The notes under the pieces were generated by a model. That model had not been told where the DNA came from, searched no databases, and worked only from the letters and a program-made list of their open reading frames with translations. Both the position numbers and the translations under genes were made by a program. From positions 1 to 17,460 of the forward strand of contig DATNIC010000101.1 of the NCBI GenBank assembly GCA_035604635.1: a DNA stretch of 17,460 bases, in the 5' to 3' direction. Origin of the DNA: DATNIC01 sp035604635. GTDB taxonomy: Bacteria > Vulcanimicrobiota > Vulcanimicrobiia > Vulcanimicrobiales > Vulcanimicrobiaceae. Positions 1 to 8,678 of this stretch are shown here, piece by piece (within the stretch, counting starts at the first letter, position 1; every line of letters starts with the position of its first letter).

Positions 1-94
1 GCGCCCCCCACGGCTTCGCCGTGGGGCCCCCAAACCGTAGCGGCCCTCCTGATTCTGCTAAAGTCAGGATCCCCCAAGGGGCCGCTAAACAACA
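1..94. repeat. Two GC-rich inverted repeats after the left operon
   Basis: Seen directly: a perfect 9-bp stem with a 3-base loop (arms 6-14 and 18-26), and a second inverted repeat with 9-bp outer arms (38-46 and 79-87) enclosing a 6-bp inner pair (47-52 and 64-69). The second has a 9-base bulge on one side. They lie just past the stop codon of the last minus-strand gene, so they could end transcription or protect the 3' end. Neither is followed by a T-run in the minus direction, so a classical intrinsic terminator is not supported. A dispersed palindromic element is an alternative. Confidence 0.5.
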
Positions 95-886
95 TTAGAG
101 TGAACGGCGGGCAGCCCCGTAGGCTTCCTTAAAGGCGGAGAGTGCGAGCGCTGGCAGGCTGCGGGCGGCGGCGCTGGTCTTGGCGTTAACCGATGGGAAG
201 GTTTGGGCGACGAAACGGGCAGCCTCCCCGAACGCTTCGGCCTCGGCCCGCCGGTCGTCGAGCCGCCGGCCCACGAGCCGCTCCTCGGCCAAGGCGGCAC
301 GGAGGGGGCCACGTTCGTCCAGGGCAACCGCGATCCGGATCCGCTCGATCTTGCGCAACGATCCGACCTGCATGCAGACCAGGAGTCTCAGCTCGTAAGA
401 AGCGGCTCCGTCCGACGTAGCGCGGCGGCGCTCGGCGAAGGCCAGCCCGCTTGGGCGGCTCGGGACCTCGAGCGTTATGGGAACCTCGTGCGGCTCGATC
501 GAGAGGGTCCCGTCGGCGAAAACCGAGTCGAGCGGGACCGTCCGAGTCGTCCCCGGCATACCGATCGTCAGTTTGGCCTGTAAGCCGAGCAGCCGCAAGA
601 GGGGCATCTCCGTCTCGCCGATCAGTTGCCTGCCGATCTCACGGTGGTGATCGAGGGTCGCGACCGACGTAAAGACCCCGACGCCCCACAAGCCCTCGTG
701 AAAGCGCTCGACGGCCCGGAAATCGGCGACACCCCGTGCGTCGATGATGAACGCGTCGCTCGGGACTCTGCTGTAGTCGAGGCGGAGCAGATCGCTCTTG
801 CCGACGAGCCAGCGCGTCTTCTTCTTATGCTGGTAGGCGAGGGTCAACGCCGCTTGCAACGTCGCCGGAGCCGCGATGTGCGTCAC
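95..886 (-). CDS. Shortened CoxM/xanthine-dehydrogenase FAD-subunit-like protein
   Basis: A 263-residue protein starting at GTG (886), 17 bases after the ketosynthase stop, so it is probably the last gene of that operon. The N-terminal third resembles the FAD-binding domain of molybdopterin dehydrogenases (CoxM, XdhB): GKSDLL (residues 29-34) sits where the family has GGTDLL, followed by the usual LIDxRG-like strand and a VGVFTSVATL segment matching the 'iGA.vtl..l' region. The C-terminal half resembles the CoxM C-terminal domain (AERRRATSDGAASYELR, then RIRIAVAL). The middle is missing: after MPLLRLLGL the sequence passes straight to the later strand (AKLTIGMPG...TVPLDSVF), skipping the region that normally carries the IRN.GTIGGN FAD motif. 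FAD binding is therefore doubtful. No molybdopterin or 2Fe-2S partner subunit is in view. The family call is moderately sure and the function unknown. Confidence 0.6.
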   Translation of the reverse strand: MTHIAAPATLQAALTLAYQHKKKTRWLVGKSDLLRLDYSRVPSDAFIIDARGVADFRAVERFHEGLWGVGVFTSVATLDHHREIGRQLIGETEMPLLRLLGLQAKLTIGMPGTTRTVPLDSVFADGTLSIEPHEVPITLEVPSRPSGLAFAERRRATSDGAASYELRLLVCMQVGSLRKIERIRIAVALDERGPLRAALAEERLVGRRLDDRRAEAEAFGEAARFVAQTFPSVNAKTSAAARSLPALALSAFKEAYGAARRSL

Positions 887-903
887 TCACCCAATTATCG
901 GCT

Positions 904-2139
904 CTAGCTCGCCTCTTTCAATACGACCGCGGCGTTGATCCCGCCGAATCCCGATGAGTTCGAGACGGCGAGGCGAGGCGCGCAGTCGAGCGCGCTCTTG
1001 GCAAAGCACAACTGAATCTCGGGATCTTCGTTGATCAAGTTCACGACTCGCGGGACGCGCTTGCGCGCAATCGAGAGCAGCGAAAGCGCAACCTCCCAGG
1101 CCCCCGTCGCGCCCAAGGCGTGAGCGTGCTGTCCCTTCGTGGCCGTCACCGGGATGCGCTCGATCGCAGGGCCGAAGGCGCGCGCAAACGCGACCGCTTC
1201 CGCCTTATCGCCGAGCGGCGTCCCCGATCCATGCGCGTTGATCAGCTCGACCTCGTCGGGCGCGACGCCGGCCTCTTCCAACGCTCGCTCGATCGCACGC
1301 GCCGTCTGCAGGCCGTCGGGACGCGGCGCCGCCATGTGATACGCGTCGTTTGCGAGTCCGAAGCCGACGATCTCGCCGTAGATCTGCGCGTCGCGCGCGA
1401 CCGCGTCTGCGTAGCGCTCGAGCATGAATACGCCCGCACCCTCGGCCATGACGAAACCGTCGCGGTCCCGGTCGAACGGACGGCTGGCATGCTGCGGATC
1501 GTCGTTCCGCGTGGACATCGCGCGAATGACCGTAAAGGCGCCATAAACGAGCGGCGCGAGCGGCGCCTCGATTCCGCCCGCGATAGCAGCGCGCGTGTCG
1601 CCCCGCGCGATCGCACGGTACGCTTCGCCGATAGCGATCGTCCCGGCGGCGCACGACATCCCGTTGGCGACCGTCGGCCCGGTGAGACCGAATTCAATCG
1701 AGACGTTGCAGACCGACGACCCGGCAAACGCCGAGAGCGCAAGCAGCGGCTTCACCGCGCCCAAACCCTGTTCGCTGAAGATGTTGTGCTGTTCTTCGGC
1801 AAACGCTAAGCCGCCGAGCGCCGAGCCAAGATAAACGCCGACGTCGGCGCCGTCGCCGTTGATGTGAAAGTTTGCATCATCGAGCGCCATCCGCGTCGCG
1901 GCAATCGAGAACTGAGCGTAGCGCTCGGTCCAGCGCAGCCGCTTGGGCTCCATGTAATCGTCGGGGACGAAATCGTTGACCTGCGCCGCGATCTTCGATG
2001 AGTACCCGGTCGTATCGAAGCGTGTGATCGGGCCGACGGCGATTTTCTCGCTCAGCACGCCGTCCCAGAATTTGTCGCGGCCGGTCCCGACCGGCGAGAT
2101 GATCCCGATCCCCGTCACGACGACGCGATGTTCGTTCAC
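904..2139 (-). CDS. FabF-like beta-ketoacyl synthase
   Basis: A 411-residue condensing enzyme of the KAS II (FabF) type, which joins an acyl thioester to malonyl-ACP with loss of CO2. The catalytic residues are present: Cys163 in MSCAAGTIAIG, His303 in NAHGSGTPLGD, Lys335 and His340 in TKGQHAHALGATG, and a C-terminal NSSGFGG loop. Length is normal for FabF. The start is GTG at 2139, which overlaps the stop of the SRPBCC gene by four bases (GTGA), implying translational coupling. The Cys motif differs from the usual housekeeping form (ACATSAHAIG). Together with the cyclase-like and methyltransferase neighbours, this favours a dedicated secondary-metabolite or special-lipid ketosynthase over the general fatty-acid enzyme. 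No chain-length-factor partner or ACP lies in the window. Confidence 0.88.
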   Translation of the reverse strand: MNEHRVVVTGIGIISPVGTGRDKFWDGVLSEKIAVGPITRFDTTGYSSKIAAQVNDFVPDDYMEPKRLRWTERYAQFSIAATRMALDDANFHINGDGADVGVYLGSALGGLAFAEEQHNIFSEQGLGAVKPLLALSAFAGSSVCNVSIEFGLTGPTVANGMSCAAGTIAIGEAYRAIARGDTRAAIAGGIEAPLAPLVYGAFTVIRAMSTRNDDPQHASRPFDRDRDGFVMAEGAGVFMLERYADAVARDAQIYGEIVGFGLANDAYHMAAPRPDGLQTARAIERALEEAGVAPDEVELINAHGSGTPLGDKAEAVAFARAFGPAIERIPVTATKGQHAHALGATGAWEVALSLLSIARKRVPRVVNLINEDPEIQLCFAKSALDCAPRLAVSNSSGFGGINAAVVLKEAS

Positions 2140-2591
2140 TGGTCTGCGGTCCCGGCTTCGGCCAGCCGTTTCATGCAGGCCAGCGTTTTACTTGCCACGT
2201 TATGAATGAAGAAGTCTCCGACGACGTGCTCGCCGAGCCAGTCGGCGGCGAAGGGAAAGCGGAAAGCCAAGCGATGGATGATCTGAACCTCGGTTCGATC
2301 CCCTCGCGGCGTAAACGTCCATTCGACGTCCATCCCCTTCGTCCAGCCCGCGACGTGCCGGAAGCGGATTTGCGGGATCTGGGGATCGTTGATCTGCTCG
2401 GCGATCCAACGGATCGGGATGAAGTCGCGCCAGGCCGCCATTTCGACCGTACGCACGAGGTCATCGCCGCCGAGGACCCGCACGCGCCGGTAGTGCGGCA
2501 GATACTCCGGCCAGCGCTCGGTCGCTGCGGCGAGGCGGTAGATCGCCTCCGGCGGCGCGTCGACGATGACCGTATTCGTCTTCGTCGTCAT
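2136..2591 (-). CDS. SRPBCC (START-like) polyketide cyclase/COQ10-like protein
   Basis: A 151-residue protein with the SRPBCC helix-grip pattern: an opening strand (TNTVIVDAPPEAIYRLAA), the tryptophan segment ERWPEYLPHYRRV, a run of beta strands with VEWTFTPRGDRTEVQIIH, and a long C-terminal helix (HNVASKTLACMKRLAEA). The family includes aromatase/cyclases of aromatic polyketide pathways and Coq10-type quinone-binding proteins, and binds hydrophobic ligands in a deep pocket. The ATG at 2591 overlaps the flavoprotein stop (ATGA), and its own stop overlaps the ketosynthase start. In this setting a role in folding or cyclising a polyketide-like chain, or holding a hydrophobic intermediate, is the best inference. 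Sequence alone does not identify the ligand. Confidence 0.8.
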   Translation of the reverse strand: MTTKTNTVIVDAPPEAIYRLAAATERWPEYLPHYRRVRVLGGDDLVRTVEMAAWRDFIPIRWIAEQINDPQIPQIRFRHVAGWTKGMDVEWTFTPRGDRTEVQIIHRLAFRFPFAADWLGEHVVGDFFIHNVASKTLACMKRLAEAGTADQ

Positions 2592-3757
2592 ACGAGCAGC
2601 CGCCCCAGCGTCGAGGGACGCAGCGCGCTCTGCGGCGGGCGCAAACCGGAGACGGCGTCGAGTAGCGCGCTGGCCACGTCGGGCAACGCACGAGCGCGCG
2701 CCGCAGCGCGCCGCGCGATCGGCGTAACGTTCACGAGCAGATCGATCGCCGTCCCCACGCGACGCCGCACGGCGAGCTCGCGCGAAGTCTCGCGCGCATA
2801 CCGCGCGAACGCGGACGCCTCGCGCCCGCGCGACGCAGACGCCTCGACGATGGCCGCGCCGGCGCGCGTCGCCGAAGTAAGCGCGAGCAAGACGCCTTGG
2901 CCGGTGAATGGATCAAGCAGCCCGGCGGCATCGCCGCAAAGGAGCACGCCCGGCGCAGCGGCCCTGGACGTTGCATGGACCAGCGGTCCAACCGAGACGC
3001 GCGCCCCGACGCGACTGGTCGCGGTCAGCGAGCGATGTCCGCCTGCAAGCCGCGCAGCCCGACCGCGTAAACCGTCGTCGACGTCGCTCGACATCGCTGC
3101 GAGATCGCGTTGCGGGATAACGACCATCACGTTCGCGCGCTCATCATCGAGCGGATTGATCGCAAAATAGGTCCCTTCACCCAAATAGAGTTCTATCCAG
3201 CGATCCAATCCGTCAAAGCCCGTGTAATGCCCGCCGACGGCGAAGCGGCCGCGCCGGCGCGGCCGCGCGAGACCGGCTTTGCGGGCCACCAACGAGCCGG
3301 CCCCGTCCGCGCCGACAACGAAGCGCGCGCGCGTCGCGTGCATGTTCCCCGCTTCGTCGCGCCAGCGCACGCCGCCGATGCGGCCTGCATCCTCGATCAG
3401 TCCTTCGACACGCCCGCGAACGACATGAGTGCCCGCGTCGATCGCGGCATCAAGCAGCAACGCGTCGAGGCGGCTGCGCTCGATTGCAAGCGCCGTCGCG
3501 GAGAACGGCACTTCGGCCGACAAGGGTCCCGAGAACAATTTGATGCCGCGCAACTCGAAGGCATACGCACGGACGGCATCGAGGACGCCTAGTTCCGCGA
3601 GCGCGCGCACGGCGCCGGCATTGACGTATTCGCCGCAGACTTTGCGGCGCGGAAACTCGGCGCGCTCGATGAGCATCACTTCGATCCCGGCTCGCACGCA
3701 GCACAGCGCGATGGCCGAGCCGGCCGGGCCCGCGCCGACGACGACGACGTCAGCCAT
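2588..3757 (-). CDS. FAD-dependent oxidoreductase, geranylgeranyl-reductase family
   Basis: A 389-residue flavoprotein of the glutathione-reductase-2 fold used by geranylgeranyl reductases and aromatic hydroxylases. Visible motifs: the N-terminal dinucleotide loop VVVGAGPAGSA (GAGPAG at residues 8-13), the RRKVCGEYV segment (Lys39, Cys41, Gly42, Glu43) typical of the reductase subgroup, a mid-protein VVGADGAGS (DG motif), and GVLLCGDAAGLLDPFTGQG, which contacts the FAD ribitol. The ATG at 3757 lies 8 bases inside the end of the methyltransferase gene. Flavoproteins of this type next to a small methyltransferase are common in type III polyketide (alkylresorcinol-like) clusters, where they oxidise the ring. 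Double-bond reduction of an isoprenoid is the alternative. There is no membrane segment. Confidence 0.85.
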   Translation of the reverse strand: MADVVVVGAGPAGSAIALCCVRAGIEVMLIERAEFPRRKVCGEYVNAGAVRALAELGVLDAVRAYAFELRGIKLFSGPLSAEVPFSATALAIERSRLDALLLDAAIDAGTHVVRGRVEGLIEDAGRIGGVRWRDEAGNMHATRARFVVGADGAGSLVARKAGLARPRRRGRFAVGGHYTGFDGLDRWIELYLGEGTYFAINPLDDERANVMVVIPQRDLAAMSSDVDDGLRGRAARLAGGHRSLTATSRVGARVSVGPLVHATSRAAAPGVLLCGDAAGLLDPFTGQGVLLALTSATRAGAAIVEASASRGREASAFARYARETSRELAVRRRVGTAIDLLVNVTPIARRAAARARALPDVASALLDAVSGLRPPQSALRPSTLGRLLV

Positions 3758-4445
3758 CGGTCAGCGCCATTCGAAACAGGGGATAGGACCGCACGTGCGG
3801 CCGTGCCCATTCGGCCTCACGAGCCAGTGCGAGAGCTTCGGCCGGCGTGTACGCCCGGCGCACCGAGAGCGGGGCATCGTTCCGAGTTATTCGATTGCGC
3901 GTGGTCAGCCGCGAGAATGCCCAGGCGCCGGCAAATGCTGCGGGCGAACGGCGCACATCCGTGACCAGCGGACTGCGGCGCGAAACGCGGCGCAGCTCGC
4001 GCAACAGCTGGTGCGCTGCAGGCGGATCGAAGTGATGCAGCGCTAAGTTGCACATCGCGACGTCGAACGACGCGTCATCGAACGGCAGCGCGCCACCGTC
4101 GGCTTGGACGAAGCGCAGCCGGGGATGTTCGGCCGTCCGCTTGCGCGCGATCGCGAGCATCTGCGCGCTGCAGTCGAGGCACGTGATCGATAGCTCGGAC
4201 CGGCGCCGGTCGGCGCGACGGGCAAGCGCATGGGGAATGTCGGCGCTCCCGGTCGCGACGTCGAGGACGGTCGTCGCACCGATGCGATCGAGCTCGCGCA
4301 GCGCCGGCGCCGCGCCGCCCAGCCACGCGTTTTGGAACTCGACGTCACGCATGGTCCCTTCGAGCTCGCATAGCGAGTCGAGCGGATCGTCCATCAGCTC
4401 GCGCGCGGAAATTCGCCCGGCGAACAACCCATCAGCCACGATCAT
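3750..4445 (-). CDS. Class I SAM-dependent methyltransferase
   Basis: A 231-residue Rossmann-fold methyltransferase and first gene of the left operon. Motif I is VLDVATGSA (residues 60-68). The acidic residue after strand 2 is Asp91 in TCLDCSAQML, and motif II/III follows as VQADGGALPFDDASFDVAMCN with the ALHHF post-motif of UbiE-like enzymes. The N-terminal segment ELMDDPLDS...NAWLGG resembles, from memory, methyltransferases that sit beside polyketide synthases and flavoproteins, which agrees with the next gene. The chosen start is ATG at 4445, with a weak GGGG upstream. The substrate is probably a hydroxyl or ring carbon of the operon's product (inference). The gene has no overlapping upstream partner, and the ferredoxin terminator lies 48 bases upstream, so the operon promoter should lie in 4446-4495. 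Confidence 0.82.
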   Translation of the reverse strand: MIVADGLFAGRISARELMDDPLDSLCELEGTMRDVEFQNAWLGGAAPALRELDRIGATTVLDVATGSADIPHALARRADRRRSELSITCLDCSAQMLAIARKRTAEHPRLRFVQADGGALPFDDASFDVAMCNLALHHFDPPAAHQLLRELRRVSRRSPLVTDVRRSPAAFAGAWAFSRLTTRNRITRNDAPLSVRRAYTPAEALALAREAEWARPHVRSYPLFRMALTDG

Positions 4446-4492
4446 CGACCCCGGGATAACATTTCCTTATGAATACTCGATGAAGGTCCATG

Positions 4493-4519
4493 AAAAAGGG
4501 ACGATCCACGGATCGCCCC
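4493..4519 (-). terminator. Intrinsic terminator of the ferredoxin gene
   Basis: On the minus strand the sequence forms a stem of 3 + 6 base pairs (4498-4500 with 4516-4518, and 4502-4507 with 4510-4515). It has a single bulged base at 4501 and a very short loop, and is followed directly by five T residues (4497 down to 4493). It starts 26 bases after the ferredoxin stop codon. This is the clearest rho-independent terminator in the window and separates the ferredoxin transcript from the downstream operon. Confidence 0.8.
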
Positions 4520-4544
4520 TGGGCGCAATTCGAAATAGACCCGC

Positions 4545-4790
4545 CTACTGCTTCACGTAGTAGTCGGCGTTGATCTTGATGTAGTTCTGCCACTTCTCCG
4601 GGACGTCCGAATCGGCGTAGATCGCCTCTACCGGACATGCCGAAACGCATGCTCCGCAGTCGATGCACACTTCGGGATCGATAAAAAGCTGCTGATCCTC
4701 ATCGCCGCCGTGGATGCAGTCGACGGGACACACGTCGACACAAGATTTGTCTTTCGTCCCGATACACGGCTCGGTAATGATATACGCCAT
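4545..4790 (-). CDS. fdxA: 7Fe (3Fe-4S/4Fe-4S) ferredoxin
   Basis: An 81-residue bacterial ferredoxin of the Azotobacter FdI/FdxA type, a soluble one-electron carrier. By family pattern Cys9, Cys17 and Cys52 should hold the 3Fe-4S cluster, and Cys21, Cys42, Cys45 and Cys48 the 4Fe-4S cluster; Cys25 is the extra cysteine seen in the family. The visible motifs are PCIGTKDKSCVDVCPVDC and CIDCGACVSACP. The ATG at 4790 gives the standard MAYIITEPC start, and length is normal for a short FdxA. It is a single-gene unit with its own terminator and is divergent from the SIMPL gene. No obvious redox partner is adjacent, and Rieske oxygenases usually use other ferredoxins, so a link to the oxygenase at 10833 is not implied. 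Confidence 0.95.
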   Translation of the reverse strand: MAYIITEPCIGTKDKSCVDVCPVDCIHGGDEDQQLFIDPEVCIDCGACVSACPVEAIYADSDVPEKWQNYIKINADYYVKQ

Positions 4791-4986
4791 GAGCTGCCGT
4801 CGTTGGACCTCTCTGTGGAAATGACCCCCCTTGATTTGGGGGAGGGTGGGGTGACGTCCTGTATACCCTACCCAATACCCAGGTCGGTTAATAGGACGTA
4901 GGTCTTAGAGAAGGGCCGGGCCGGGCGAGCGACCCTCGCATGGGCTGCGCTCGAAATAAACGCCGGGGCGGCTGCGTTGACGGGGC
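4791..4986. promoter_or_regulatory. Divergent intergenic region, ferredoxin/SIMPL
   Basis: A 196-base gap between divergent genes, so it must hold promoters for both. It contains a C-run and G-run pair (4826-4830 with 4838-4842, 7-base loop) that would form a hairpin in the ferredoxin 5' leader. A G-rich tract follows on the plus strand (4838-4851, three G-runs), then the only AT-richer patches (around 4860-4866, TGTATAC, and 4888-4893, TTAATA). No hexamer pair at proper spacing was convincing, so no exact promoter is called. Confidence 0.5.
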
Positions 4987-5712
4987 ATGAAGCATGCAAC
5001 GCTAGCCGTTTGTCTCGTCGCTCTCGCCCTTGGAGCGCTGCCCCACCCCGCATCCGCGGCCGATCCGACGACGCTCACCGTCAGCGGAGCGGGCGTGATC
5101 ACGAAAGCGCCTGATAGCGCGCTCGTCGACGTTGTCGTCGTCACCAACGACGACGGTTCGGCCGCCAAAGCGACCGGGCAGAACAACGCGGCCTTCAATA
5201 CCCTGCGTGACCGCTTGCGTGCGCTCGGCGTCCGTGACGACGCGATCCGGACGACCTCGTTCAGCGTGCGCTATGTCCCGCGTCCGCCGCAACTCCGGCA
5301 ACCGCTCTCAAGGCCGGTCATTCCGGTGCCGGCGCAACGCTACGGATACATCGCCTCGCGAAGCCTCACCGTAACGGCGCCGCAAGTCGACGCGGCAGGC
5401 CGCGTCGTCGACGCAGCGGTCGCCGTCGGCGCGAACGTCAACGGCATTCGGTTCGCGCTCGCCGATCAGCGCGCCGCGGTCTCTGCGGCGTTGGCGGCTG
5501 CGGTCGCGGACGCACAGCTGCAGGCTGAGTCCGTCGCGCAAGCCGCGCACTTGCACATCGCCGGGATCAAATCGATCGACGTATCGGGTGCACCGTCACC
5601 GGTCGCTTTTGCCGCGCGCGACATGGCGCTCGCAGCAACGCCGACCGAGATCGCACCGGCTCCCCTCGACGTGCGCGCGAGCGTCAGCGTCACCTACTAC
5701 GCGGCTCCGTAG
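4987..5712 (+). CDS. Secreted SIMPL (DUF541) domain protein
   Basis: A 241-residue protein with a clear signal peptide: MKH, then a hydrophobic stretch (residues 4-18), then an Ala-rich end near residues 22-25 (ASAA) before DPTTLTVSG. The mature part fits the SIMPL/DUF541 family (BP26/OMP28, YggE): an opening strand TLTVSGAGVITKAPDSALVDVVV, the NNAAFNTLRDRLRALGVRDDAIRTTSFSV helix-strand unit that links residue pairing to the 'i.t..~s~' pattern, and a conserved C-terminal strand. The family is periplasmic or surface exposed, often oligomeric and tied to oxidative or envelope stress, with no established enzymatic activity. It is 33 bases upstream of the Clp-like ATPase gene on the same strand and is probably cotranscribed with it. 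A Pro-rich insert lies around residues 98-117. Confidence 0.85.
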   Translation: MKHATLAVCLVALALGALPHPASAADPTTLTVSGAGVITKAPDSALVDVVVVTNDDGSAAKATGQNNAAFNTLRDRLRALGVRDDAIRTTSFSVRYVPRPPQLRQPLSRPVIPVPAQRYGYIASRSLTVTAPQVDAAGRVVDAAVAVGANVNGIRFALADQRAAVSAALAAAVADAQLQAESVAQAAHLHIAGIKSIDVSGAPSPVAFAARDMALAATPTEIAPAPLDVRASVSVTYYAAP

Positions 5713-5745
5713 GCCCTTCGCGGTCGCTGCTGAAGTCGTCTGCGC

Positions 5746-7695
<1,950 letters not shown>

Positions 7696-7727
7696 GCGCG
7701 GCCCGAAGCTTCCAAGAAGGACGTATT

Positions 7728-8678
7728 ATGAAGTTCACACGTATGCGGGCTGCACAAACGATCGCCGGCGCGGCCGCATCGCCTTGGCTGTTCGCGAAGG
7801 CGGCGGCACAAGCGACCACGATTCGGGTCGCGATGCCCCCGATCGAGCCGGCTTGCCTCGTCTATTATGCGAAAGAGAACGGCTACTTCGATAAGGCCGG
7901 GCTCGACGTCGACATCACGCAAAATCCGTCGACGCCGGCTATCGTCTCGGCGACGGCGGCGGGGACTTACGATATCGCCTACGCGACGATCTCAACCTTG
8001 GCCGTCGCGCACGTTAAAGGCTTGCCGTTCGTCATCATCGCGGCCGACGGCGGGATCATCCCCGGAAGGATGGCCGGCGCGATCATGGTCCCGCTGAATT
8101 CGCCGATCAAAACGGCTAAGGATCTCGAGGGGAAGACGTTCGGCGCGGCCGGACTCAACACGATCGCAGAATACGCTCCGCGCGCGTGGATTGACAAGCA
8201 CGGCGGCGATTCGACGACCGTGAAGTTCATTGAGATCCCGTTCCCCGAAGCGCCCGGCGCGCTCGCAACCGGACGCATCGATGCGACCTATCTGGTCGAA
8301 CCGTTCATCACGATCGTCACGAAACGGAACATTGGCAAGATCCTCGCGACCGGCGACGATGCGATCGCTCCGCGCTTCCTCGCGACCGTCTGGTACACGA
8401 CCTCGCAGTACGCGAAGGCGCATCCCGACAACGTGACGCGCTTCGCGAGCGCAATTAGCGAAGCGGCGCGGTGGGCGAACGCGAACCCGTCGAGCGTCGT
8501 CCCGCTCCTCTCAAAATATCTCAAAGCCGATCCTGCGATCGTTGCGGCAGCGGCTCGGCCCTACTATTTCGAACGCCTCGTCACGGCAGAGATGCAGCCG
8601 TGGATCAACGTTACGGCCAAGTACGCGAAGTTTACGGTCTTCCCGGCGTCGGAACTCGTGTATACCGCGGGTCGCTGA
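7728..8678 (+). CDS. NitT/TauT-type ABC substrate-binding protein
   Basis: A 316-residue extracytoplasmic solute-binding protein. The signal peptide runs from MKFTRMR through a hydrophobic Ala-rich stretch to AQA (residues 27-29). It continues with TTIRVAMPPIEPACLVYYAKENGYFDKAGLDVDI, the standard opening of the SsuA/THI5/NMT1 fold, and later has YDIAYATISTLAVAHVKG and ALATGRIDATYLVEPF. The start is fixed by a good Shine-Dalgarno (AAGGA, 7717-7721) six bases before ATG. It lies 32 bases after the ATPase gene. Relatives bind nitrate, sulfonates, pyrimidine precursors or aromatic acids, and the ligand cannot be read from sequence. No permease or transporter ATPase follows; instead a convergent amidohydrolase gene overlaps its last 47 bases. 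An orphan binding protein using a distant transporter is likely. Confidence 0.87.
   Translation: MKFTRMRAAQTIAGAAASPWLFAKAAAQATTIRVAMPPIEPACLVYYAKENGYFDKAGLDVDITQNPSTPAIVSATAAGTYDIAYATISTLAVAHVKGLPFVIIAADGGIIPGRMAGAIMVPLNSPIKTAKDLEGKTFGAAGLNTIAEYAPRAWIDKHGGDSTTVKFIEIPFPEAPGALATGRIDATYLVEPFITIVTKRNIGKILATGDDAIAPRFLATVWYTTSQYAKAHPDNVTRFASAISEAARWANANPSSVVPLLSKYLKADPAIVAAAARPYYFERLVTAEMQPWINVTAKYAKFTVFPASELVYTAGR

Noticed and set aside
2202..3170. Plus-strand frame of 322 residues across the SRPBCC and flavoprotein genes
   Set aside because: Composition is repetitive Arg/Ser/Ala and it covers two well-supported minus-strand genes.
4442..4462. Six-codon leader ORF whose TGA overlaps the methyltransferase ATG
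   Set aside because: The AAGGA stretch before it is almost touching its ATG, too close for a good ribosome site, and six codons is easily chance.
4857..4900. Sigma-70-like promoter pair for the ferredoxin or SIMPL gene
   Set aside because: Possible -10 boxes exist (TATACA, TTAATA), but no TTGACA-like hexamer lies at 16-18 bases, so no promoter is called.
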